Part shown: positions 57,842-64,000 of the stretch, piece by piece
Numbering within the stretch: the first letter of the stretch is position 1
Layout of the letters: every line of letters begins with the position of its first letter
Source of the DNA: Streptomyces alfalfae
Lineage (GTDB): Bacteria > Actinomycetota > Actinomycetes > Streptomycetales > Streptomycetaceae
Assembly (NCBI RefSeq): GCF_004127445.1
Contig: NZ_QEXM01000013.1
Span: 62,001 to 126,000, forward strand
Length of the DNA: 64,000 bases
Direction of reading: 5' to 3'
The notes under the pieces: model-generated
What the model was told of the DNA's origin: nothing
The model's database searches: none
The model's input: only the letters and a program-made list of their open reading frames with translations
Translations under genes and position numbers: made by a program

Positions 57842-59614
57842 GTGACCAGCACCGGACCGAATGTGACCGTGGACGTGCGCACCCTGGCGGACGCCCTGCA
57901 GTTGCGCGGCGAGACACAGCCCGGCCAGACCGCCTACGTCTTCCTGCGCGACGGCGAGGAGCCCGGTGAGACGCTCACCTACGGCGGCCTGCACCGCGAC
58001 GCCGCCGCGCGGGCGGCCACGTTCGCCGCCCAGGGGCTCTCCGGGCGCGGCGCCGTGCTGCTCTATCCGGCCGGGCCGGAGTTCGTCCGCACCCTGCTGG
58101 GGTGCATGTATGCGCGGGTGGCCAGCGCGCCCGTGCAGGTGCCGCGGCGCCGCGAGGAGGTGGAGCGGCTGCGCCGGATCGCCGACGACGCCGGGACCTC
58201 GACCGTCCTGACCACCGCGGAGGTCGCGGGCGAGGTGCGTGCCCGCTTCGGTGACATGCCGGAGTTGCACGGGCTGAGGTGGGTCGCCACCGACACGCTG
58301 CGCCACGACCCCGATAGCGTCGCCCCGGCCCTGCCGGGCCCCGAGGACATCGCGCTGCTCCAGTACACCTCCGGCTCGACCGGCAGCCCCAAGGGCGTCA
58401 TGGTCAGCCACGCCAACTTCCTCGCCAACGTCATCGAGACCGATCAGCTGTGGCCGTGCCGGCCGGGCAGCGCGGTCGTCAACTGGCTGCCCCTCTTTCA
58501 TGACATGGGCATGCTCTTCGGGGTGGTCATGCCGCTGTGGGCGGGCATCCCCTCGTATCTGATGGCGCCGGAGGCCTTCATCCGCCGCCCGGCCCGCTGG
58601 CTGGAGGCCATCGCCCGCTTTGGCGGCACGCACGCCGCCGCGCCCAGCTTCGCCTACGAGCTGTGCGTGCGGGCCGCGGCGGAGGGCAGGACCGGGGGCG
58701 TCGGTGACCTCTCCCGGTGGCGTGTGGCCGCCAACGGGGCCGAGCCGGTGCGCTGGAGCACCGTGCGCGCGTTCACCGACGCCTTCGCGCCGCACGGCTT
58801 CGACCCGCGTGCCATGTGCCCCGGATACGGCCTTGCGGAGAACACGTTGAAGGCCACGGGCTCCCGCCGGGACCGGGAGCCCACCGTCTTGTGGCTGTCC
58901 GCCGAGGCCCTGCGCAACGGCACCGCGCAGCCCGTCGACGACCGTGCCGCCGACGCCGTCCCGCTGGTCGGCAGCGGCGGCACGGTGGGCGGCACCCGGG
59001 TGGACATCGTCGACCCCGCCACGCACCGCCTTCTGCTCGAGGGGCAGGTCGGCGAGATCTGGATCAGCGGTCCCTGTGTGGCGCGGGGCTACCACGGGCG
59101 CGCCGAGGCGAGCGAGGAGACCTTCCGGGCCCGCCTCGCCGGCCCCAAGGCGTCCGGCGCGCCGCGGTTGCGCACCGGGGACCTGGGATTCCTGCACGGC
59201 GGGGAACTGTTCGTCACCGGGCGTCTGAAGGACGTCATCATCCGCAAGGGGCGCAACCACTACCCGCAGGACATCGAGCTCTCCGCCGAGCTCGCGCTGC
59301 CCGGCTCGCACCCGAACTGCGCCGCCGCCTTCTCCAGCGAGGACGGCGAGCGGGAGCGGCTCGTGGTGGTCGTCGAGGCCGACGGCCGGCTCCTGAACTC
59401 CCTGGGCGCAAAGGAGGTGCGCCGCCGGGTGCACGACGCCGTACGGGAGCGGAACAGGATCGTCCCCGACCAGGTGCTCGTCGTCCGGCGCGGCGCCGTG
59501 CCCAAAACCTCCAGCGGCAAGGTGCAGCGCCGGGCGTGCAAGCGGCGCCACGAGAGCGGCGACCTGCCCGTCATCGGCGTGCCCGCGGCGTCGGCGGCCA
59601 CGACACCGGCGTGA
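57842..59614 (+). CDS. Stand-alone fatty acyl-AMP ligase (FAAL)
   Basis: A 590-residue ANL enzyme of the FAAL class: YTSGSTGSPKGVMVSHANF, NWLPLFHDMGM, GRLKDVIIRKGRNHYPQDIE and the C-terminal KTSSGKVQRR. It is closely related to the FAAL domain at the N-terminus of PKS1. The GTG at 57842 is chosen because GAGGAGA lies in front; an in-frame ATG at 57821 lacks a good site. FAALs make acyl-adenylates and pass them to a carrier protein. No free ACP gene is seen, so it may load a PKS or NRPS carrier domain, or an ACP encoded elsewhere. It is the last gene of the operon, followed by a strong terminator. Confidence 0.93.
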   Translation: MTSTGPNVTVDVRTLADALQLRGETQPGQTAYVFLRDGEEPGETLTYGGLHRDAAARAATFAAQGLSGRGAVLLYPAGPEFVRTLLGCMYARVASAPVQVPRRREEVERLRRIADDAGTSTVLTTAEVAGEVRARFGDMPELHGLRWVATDTLRHDPDSVAPALPGPEDIALLQYTSGSTGSPKGVMVSHANFLANVIETDQLWPCRPGSAVVNWLPLFHDMGMLFGVVMPLWAGIPSYLMAPEAFIRRPARWLEAIARFGGTHAAAPSFAYELCVRAAAEGRTGGVGDLSRWRVAANGAEPVRWSTVRAFTDAFAPHGFDPRAMCPGYGLAENTLKATGSRRDREPTVLWLSAEALRNGTAQPVDDRAADAVPLVGSGGTVGGTRVDIVDPATHRLLLEGQVGEIWISGPCVARGYHGRAEASEETFRARLAGPKASGAPRLRTGDLGFLHGGELFVTGRLKDVIIRKGRNHYPQDIELSAELALPGSHPNCAAAFSSEDGERERLVVVVEADGRLLNSLGAKEVRRRVHDAVRERNRIVPDQVLVVRRGAVPKTSSGKVQRRACKRRHESGDLPVIGVPAASAATTPA

Positions 59615-59656
59615 GGGGGGCGCGGCGGCCCGTCGGCCAGCCGCGCCCCCCCTTTT
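59615..59656. terminator. Terminator between converging FAAL and halogenase genes
   Basis: A 12-bp stem (GGGGGGCGCGGC/GCCGCGCCCCCC) with a 13-nt loop, followed by TTTT on the plus strand. It starts right after the FAAL stop codon and is likely to stop transcription from that side at least. Confidence 0.85.
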
Positions 59657-59675
59657 CCTGGGGCGGGTCCGGAGC

Positions 59676-60641
59676 TCAGGAACGGGCGGGCGCGCCGTCG
59701 CCGCGGCGGCGGAAGGCACGGCCGGTGGTGGTGCCCGTGGCGAGGCGGTTGTGGCCGAAGCGGTCCTCGCCGCTGACCAGGACCGTCCCATACCGTTCGA
59801 GGCTCGCCCGACCGCCGTACTCCTCGACCTCCGAGGCGCCGGGGTAGACCCGCACGCAGGTGGGGACGTAGCGCGCCGAGAAGCCCATGCGCATGCGTCT
59901 GGTTCGGCCGGCGTGCGGGTGCGAGGCGTGCAGCAGACGCGAGGAGAAGAGGACGAACTGCCCGGCGCGCATGTCCACGGACACGGCCTGTGACTCGTCC
60001 GGCTGCCAGCCGGGGTCGATCTGGAGTTCGCGGTAGTCGTAGCCGAAGAAGCCGCGCCGGACGCCGTTCTTCTCCACGGAGATGTTCCGGTCGGGGTCGT
60101 AGCGCATCGGCTTGGTCTCGTCGTAGTACATGGTGCGGTGTGTGCCCGGGATGAACTGCAGGCCGCCCATGTCGGCGGTGGCGTCGGTGAACGCGCACCA
60201 CACCGTGAGGGAGCCGCTCTGCTCCGAGCCCCGCGGCCACTGGATCTGGGGCCGGCCGCAGGCGTTGGCGAAGGTGGCCGCCTGGTGCCAGTCCGTGCCC
60301 TCGTTGCCCGGGTACTTGGGGAAGAAGTCCGAGCGCCAGCACAGCACGTCCTCGCCGAGCACGGAGGCGACCCGGTCCACGATGCGCGGCTGGGTGATGT
60401 GCTCGGCGAGGAAGGCGTTGTCGAGGTGCCGGTCGTAGTTGGACAGGTTCGCCGCTCCCGACCCGTCGGATTCCTCCCGGTACACCGCGGCGCTGCGGTC
60501 GGCGAGGGCCTGGCGGGCCCTGGCCCATTTCCGCTCGATCTCGTCGGGCTGGTAGAGCGTGAAGGGGCCCGCGTAGCCATTCCGGTGGAAGTTCGCCAAC
60601 TCCTCGGCGGTGAGCCGGAAGCCGTGCTGTGGAGCGGACAT
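59676..60641 (-). CDS. SyrB2-type non-haem iron/2-oxoglutarate halogenase
   Basis: A 321-residue PhyH-fold enzyme. The usual facial triad H-x-D/E is H119-Q-A121 (TDWHQAATF): the carboxylate ligand is replaced by Ala, which is the defining change in SyrB2-type halogenases and leaves a site on iron for chloride. The second His is in [10 protein letters not shown] and the 2-oxoglutarate Arg in RRMRMGF. Many stretches recall SyrB2 ([38 protein letters not shown]). The ATG at 60641 follows GAGGAGAGAC. Known relatives chlorinate an unactivated carbon of an amino acid held on a carrier protein (Thr in SyrB2, Val/Abu in CytC3, Leu in BarB1/2). The Val-like module of the large NRPS is a candidate partner; no separate A-T protein is present in the window. 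Confidence 0.93.
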   Translation of the reverse strand: MSAPQHGFRLTAEELANFHRNGYAGPFTLYQPDEIERKWARARQALADRSAAVYREESDGSGAANLSNYDRHLDNAFLAEHITQPRIVDRVASVLGEDVLCWRSDFFPKYPGNEGTDWHQAATFANACGRPQIQWPRGSEQSGSLTVWCAFTDATADMGGLQFIPGTHRTMYYDETKPMRYDPDRNISVEKNGVRRGFFGYDYRELQIDPGWQPDESQAVSVDMRAGQFVLFSSRLLHASHPHAGRTRRMRMGFSARYVPTCVRVYPGASEVEEYGGRASLERYGTVLVSGEDRFGHNRLATGTTTGRAFRRRGDGAPARS

Positions 60642-60732
60642 GTCTCTCCTCGGTGATGGCTCGGGACGGTTGCGGGGCCCTGTCAGGGGGCCCCGGAACA
60701 CATCGCGGACGTCGGTGGCGGATTCGTGTGGG

Positions 60733-62370
60733 TCAGGGCGAGCGGGGGAAAGCACCCGGCTGCCGCAGCTCGCCGATGAGTTCGTCGACGCGCTGCCTGG
60801 TGAGGTGGCGCATCGCGTATAGGTGGACGTAGGCGCGTGCCGCGCCGTCGGCGTGCACGGTTTCGCCGGAGAGGGAGTAGCGGCGCACGATGTCCGCCCG
60901 CGGCTGGCGGAACCGCACGGTCAGCGACTGCGGGCTGCGCGCCACCCACAGGTCGCGGCCGAGCTGTTCCTGCAGCGCGAGCAGCCGCGCGTGGGTGTAG
61001 GCGGCGAGGTCGTCGCACCGGGCCGCGAGCCGGACCAGGTCGTCGTAGGAGTGACGGGCCAGGTAGTCCCACATCAGCAGTGCGGAGAAGCCGTTGCGGG
61101 AGCCGGCGAAGGTGGTGTCGGCGGCGCCGATGTACTCCGATGCTCCGGGCGGGGCCATCTGCAGTCCGGTACGGGTCATGAACACCCCGCACGCCCACGG
61201 CGTCCCCATCCACTTGTGGCCGCTCATGGTCAGCGAGTGCACGTCGGGGAGCCGGAAGTCGAAGGCCGGCGGCGCCTGTTGGACCATGCCGACGTCCCTG
61301 GCCATCTCCAGGTAGGGAGTGTATCCGGCGCCGAGGGCCCCGTCGACGTGGACCCAGAATCCCGACCGTTCCTCGGGGCCGCCGCTCTCGCCGCGGACCC
61401 GCCGGCTGTCCAGGCCGTACTGGGCGCAGATGCCGCGCACCGTACGGGCGACCGCCTCGACGTCGTCGTAGGCGCCCTTGAAGGTGGACCCGTGGTTGAG
61501 GCTGACCAGGATGGGGTGGCCGCGGCTGGCGAAGAACCGGACCAGGACGGCGAGCTGTTCGACGTCGATGGCGCCGTGCTCGGTGGAGGGCACCTGCCGC
61601 GGCCAGGGGGTGCCCGGGGCGAGGGGGTTGTCGTCGGGGTAGCGCGTGGAGCCCAGGGCGTGGAAAGTGTCGATGTCCAGCGCCCGTACCGCCTTGGTCA
61701 GCGAGTAGTGGGTGTCCTCGGAGAAGAACGCCACCGGGTGGAAGGCGTGCGCTCCCGCGCCGCGCGGCGTCTGTCCGGCGGCGGTCTCCCGGCCCGGTTG
61801 GCGGGGGTCGGCGCGCAGGGGCCTGCCCGACAGGTAGTCCCGTGCGTTCCACAGTCCGTACAGGTTCCCCTCGCTGGAGCCCATGGTCAGGACGTAGCCC
61901 CAGTAGGATTCGGGGTCCTTGGGGTCGTGCGGCCACTTCGCGTGCCACAGCGAGGCGAAGTAGTCCAGCACGGCCCGCTCCAGGACCTTGGAGTTGAGCG
62001 TGTAGGAGCCGGACTGGTAGGGGTCTCCGACGTTGTTCAGGTGCCGGTTGAGGTAGTGCCCGAGGCGTCCTTCGTAGTCGAGCGCGCTGGTGACCTGGTA
62101 GCCGGCGAAGTTGCGTGTCTGGGTGTCGATGTGGCTGCGAAAGAGCGCCTCGGCCTCGGTGTACTGGTTCGCGTCCAGTCCGGTGGGCGGCAACTGCACT
62201 TTGTGGTGGGGTACTTCGGGCACCGCGATGTAGGCTTCCCGGGGGTCGGAGGACGGCGGGGTGCCGTAGGGCCGGCCGCCGACGACCCGCAGGCCGCTGA
62301 AGGTCTTCTGCCACGGTGTGTCTTCGGGACCGAAGGGTATGTCGGCGTGCGTTTCGGCTTCACGGGCCAT
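60733..62370 (-). CDS. PLP-dependent group II decarboxylase, histidine decarboxylase-like
   Basis: A 545-residue PLP enzyme. The PLP lysine is Lys386 in SGHKW; other conserved pieces are [40 protein letters not shown] and [10 protein letters not shown]. This is closest to histidine decarboxylases of the group II type, though longer than the usual 380 or so residues, with extra sequence at the N-terminus. It releases CO2 from an amino acid to give an amine. It lies between the halogenase and an amino acid permease on the same strand. In this cluster the amine could be the nucleophile that releases the chain at the terminal C domain, or a separate building block. The exact amino acid substrate is uncertain. 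Confidence 0.88.
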   Translation of the reverse strand: MAREAETHADIPFGPEDTPWQKTFSGLRVVGGRPYGTPPSSDPREAYIAVPEVPHHKVQLPPTGLDANQYTEAEALFRSHIDTQTRNFAGYQVTSALDYEGRLGHYLNRHLNNVGDPYQSGSYTLNSKVLERAVLDYFASLWHAKWPHDPKDPESYWGYVLTMGSSEGNLYGLWNARDYLSGRPLRADPRQPGRETAAGQTPRGAGAHAFHPVAFFSEDTHYSLTKAVRALDIDTFHALGSTRYPDDNPLAPGTPWPRQVPSTEHGAIDVEQLAVLVRFFASRGHPILVSLNHGSTFKGAYDDVEAVARTVRGICAQYGLDSRRVRGESGGPEERSGFWVHVDGALGAGYTPYLEMARDVGMVQQAPPAFDFRLPDVHSLTMSGHKWMGTPWACGVFMTRTGLQMAPPGASEYIGAADTTFAGSRNGFSALLMWDYLARHSYDDLVRLAARCDDLAAYTHARLLALQEQLGRDLWVARSPQSLTVRFRQPRADIVRRYSLSGETVHADGAARAYVHLYAMRHLTRQRVDELIGELRQPGAFPRSP

Positions 62371-62414
62371 GGGGGCTGGTCCTTTCGCTGCGTGGTCCCC
62401 GGGGCGGGCCGCGG

Positions 62415-63923
62415 TCACGGCGCGGCTCGGGAGAGGCTGCCGGAGGAGTCCCCGGCCGGGACGGCGGGCGCCGGCGCGGGCGGTGGTGGCGATGCCGGCG
62501 TGGACGCGCCGCCCAGGCGCGCGTACCGGCCCGGGCGGGCCGAGCGCAGCCAGGAGGCGAGGGCGACGCCGAGGCCGGCGACCAGCAGCAGGAGCCATGG
62601 CAGGGCGGTGACGAGCGGCTCGTCGGTACCGGTCAGCACGTCGAAGTTGGACAGCACGAGTACCGCCGCGGAGATCAGCCCGAGGGCTCCGAGCGCGGGC
62701 GCGACGACGGTCTTCCAGCGTCCCTCGCGCTGGTGGCGGAAGTAGCCGATGACGGCCACCGAGGCCACGGCCTGCAGCAGGATGATGCCCAGGGTGCCAA
62801 GGCCCAGCATGCTGGTCGACATGTTCACATACGGGTCGAGGCCCGCGACCGCGAACAAGGTGACCACCGCCGCGCTGAGGACGGACTGGACCACGCTGGC
62901 CCGGTGCACGCAGCCGTGCCCGGCGTGGGTGGCGTGGAGTGCGTGCGGCAACAGCCCGTCGCGGCTCAGGGCGTACATGTACCGGTTGGCGGCGTTGTGC
63001 AGTGCCAGCCAGGCGGCGAACAGGCTGGTGCACAGCAGGATCTGCATGGTGACGGTGGCCGGGTGGCCCAGGTAGTCGTCGCTGAGCAGGAAGAACAGGT
63101 CGCCGAGGTGGCTCTCGGCCTGGGCGCGCACCCGTTCCGTCCCCAGGGCGCCGACGGCGGCCCAGCTGGTCAGGGCGTAGAAGGAGGCGACGGTGAGCAC
63201 GGCGACGACGGTGGCGCGGGGCACGCTGCGGTGCGGCGCCTTGGCCTCCTCCCCGTACAGGGCGGCCGATTCGAAGCCGAGGAAGGAGGCGAAGCCGAAC
63301 ATCACGGCGACGCCGAGCCCGGGGGCGAGCATCTCGTGGGGGGTGAAGGAGGCGGCGGGCAGCGCCGCGCCGCCGTGGCGGACGAGGATGGCGATGTCCA
63401 GGGCGATCAGGATGGCGATCTCGCACACCATGCACAGGGACAGCAGCCGGGCGCTGAGGTCGGCCTCGCGGTAGCCGAGCATGCCGACCAGGAGCAGGCC
63501 CAGGCCCGCCCACAGCTGCCAGGGCAGGTCCAGGCCGTGGGCGGCGGCCACGTTCTGGGTGAAGTAGGCGAAGGCGCCCAGGACCCCGACCGTGGCGGCG
63601 TTGTAGGCGAGCACCGCGAGCAGTCCCGAGCCGGCCGCCGTGCGGCGGCCGAGGCCGTGCGCGATGTGGGTGTAGAAGCCGCCCATGTGGCTGATCCGCC
63701 GGGCGATGGCGGCGTAGCCGGCTGAGAAGCACAGCAGGGTCAGGCCTGCGAAGAGGAACATGGCCGGTACGCCGGGACCGGTGCCGATGGCGAAGGCGAG
63801 CGGGACGGTGAACACCATCGCGGCCAGCGGGGCGGCCGCGGCGATGATGATGAACACGATCTTCGGGGTGGTCAGCGTGCGCGGGAAGCGTGCGCTCCCC
63901 TCGGGTGGAGGTGTGCTGGTCAC
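62415..63923 (-). CDS. APC-family amino acid permease
   Basis: A 502-residue membrane protein with about 12 hydrophobic helices and the APC pattern: the N-terminal IIIAAAAPLAAMVF segment, GFYTHIAHGLG, and the central FGFASFLGFESAALYGEEAKAP motif. The C-terminal tail is Pro/Ala-rich. The GTG at 63923 has GGAGACC upstream. It is 44 bp upstream of the decarboxylase gene, so they are probably co-transcribed: the permease would import the amino acid, or exchange it for the amine, in the way decarboxylase-antiporter pairs work. Confidence 0.92.
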   Translation of the reverse strand: MTSTPPPEGSARFPRTLTTPKIVFIIIAAAAPLAAMVFTVPLAFAIGTGPGVPAMFLFAGLTLLCFSAGYAAIARRISHMGGFYTHIAHGLGRRTAAGSGLLAVLAYNAATVGVLGAFAYFTQNVAAAHGLDLPWQLWAGLGLLLVGMLGYREADLSARLLSLCMVCEIAILIALDIAILVRHGGAALPAASFTPHEMLAPGLGVAVMFGFASFLGFESAALYGEEAKAPHRSVPRATVVAVLTVASFYALTSWAAVGALGTERVRAQAESHLGDLFFLLSDDYLGHPATVTMQILLCTSLFAAWLALHNAANRYMYALSRDGLLPHALHATHAGHGCVHRASVVQSVLSAAVVTLFAVAGLDPYVNMSTSMLGLGTLGIILLQAVASVAVIGYFRHQREGRWKTVVAPALGALGLISAAVLVLSNFDVLTGTDEPLVTALPWLLLLVAGLGVALASWLRSARPGRYARLGGASTPASPPPPAPAPAVPAGDSSGSLSRAAP

Positions 63924-64000
63924 GAAGGTCTCCAGATGAGGACGTCGGCCCGCGCCGGGCGGCGGAGCAGGCCCGTACGGGGGGGGCGGGTGGGTGAAGG
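63924..64000. other. Right-edge non-coding DNA
   Basis: The 77 bp upstream of the permease start carry no recognisable gene; the promoter of the permease-decarboxylase genes is probably here or beyond the window edge. Confidence 0.4.

Noticed and set aside
55667..60580. Long minus-strand frame opposite the aldo/keto reductase, esterase and FAAL genes
   Set aside because: Low-complexity shadow; the plus-strand genes have complete catalytic motifs and the halogenase occupies a different frame.
59676..60641. Ordinary phytanoyl-CoA-type hydroxylase
   Set aside because: The metal-binding Asp is Ala (H-Q-A) and the surrounding sequence follows SyrB2, so a halogenase is the better call.

Overview
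The window is very GC-rich and has the codon usage, GTG starts and AGGAGG-type ribosome binding sites of a high-GC actinomycete. A butyrolactone-type AfsA protein, ArpA-type receptors, a SARP and a StrR-type activator together point to Streptomyces or a close relative. Nearly the whole window is one hybrid polyketide-nonribosomal peptide gene cluster. Its left end (an exporter) runs off the window; the right end stops beside an amino acid permease.

Layout. (1) 1-11605, minus strand: a C-A-T-C-A-T-E-C peptide synthetase, then a P450, an MbtH protein and an MFS exporter. (2) 12160-12879, minus: a small two-helix membrane protein. (3) 13526-42548, plus: crotonyl-CoA carboxylase/reductase; a FAAL-loaded, fully reducing PKS; a KS-AT-ACP PKS; a Ser-loading NRPS; a KS-AT-KR-DH-T PKS; then reductase, type II thioesterase, KASIII, thiolase, acyl-CoA ligase and a second reductase. 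PKS1, PKS2, the Ser NRPS, PKS4 and the reductase are joined by 4-bp start/stop overlaps. (4) 42543-49131, minus: the regulatory block with an AfsA homologue, two TetR/ArpA-like receptors, a StrR/NovG-type activator, a SARP and an atypical LuxR-type response regulator. (5) 49433-51704: a divergent efflux pump and TetR pair. (6) 51924-59614, plus: acyl-CoA carboxylase beta subunit, a degenerate KASIII, a normal KASIII, aldo/keto reductase, esterase and stand-alone fatty acyl-AMP ligase. (7) 59676-63923, minus: a SyrB2-type non-haem iron halogenase, a PLP decarboxylase and an amino acid permease.

Proposed biosynthesis (inference). A fatty acid is adenylated by the N-terminal FAAL, extended and fully reduced by PKS1, extended again by PKS2 (beta-keto, perhaps reduced in trans), joined to serine, and extended with malonate by a KR-DH module. 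This yields a 4-amino-5-hydroxy-pent-2-enoyl unit, the logical precursor of the 4-amino-2,4-pentadienoate group of rakicidin/BE-43547/vinylamycin-type lipodepsipeptides. Glycine-like and D-valine-like residues come from the minus-strand NRPS, whose terminal C domain is the only obvious in-cis release domain. The CCR, KASIII, thiolase, reductase and carboxylase genes look like a supply line for unusual alkylmalonyl extender units.

Proposed regulation. ARE-like sequences lie upstream of the afsA homologue, both receptor genes and the strR-like gene. StrR-type boxes (GTTCAAC-type arms around an 11-bp spacer) lie in the CCR/PKS promoter region (two), inside the strR-like gene and upstream of the carboxylase operon, with a 12-bp-spacer variant upstream of the SARP. 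This suggests a self-contained signal to receptor to StrR-like activator to biosynthetic operon cascade.
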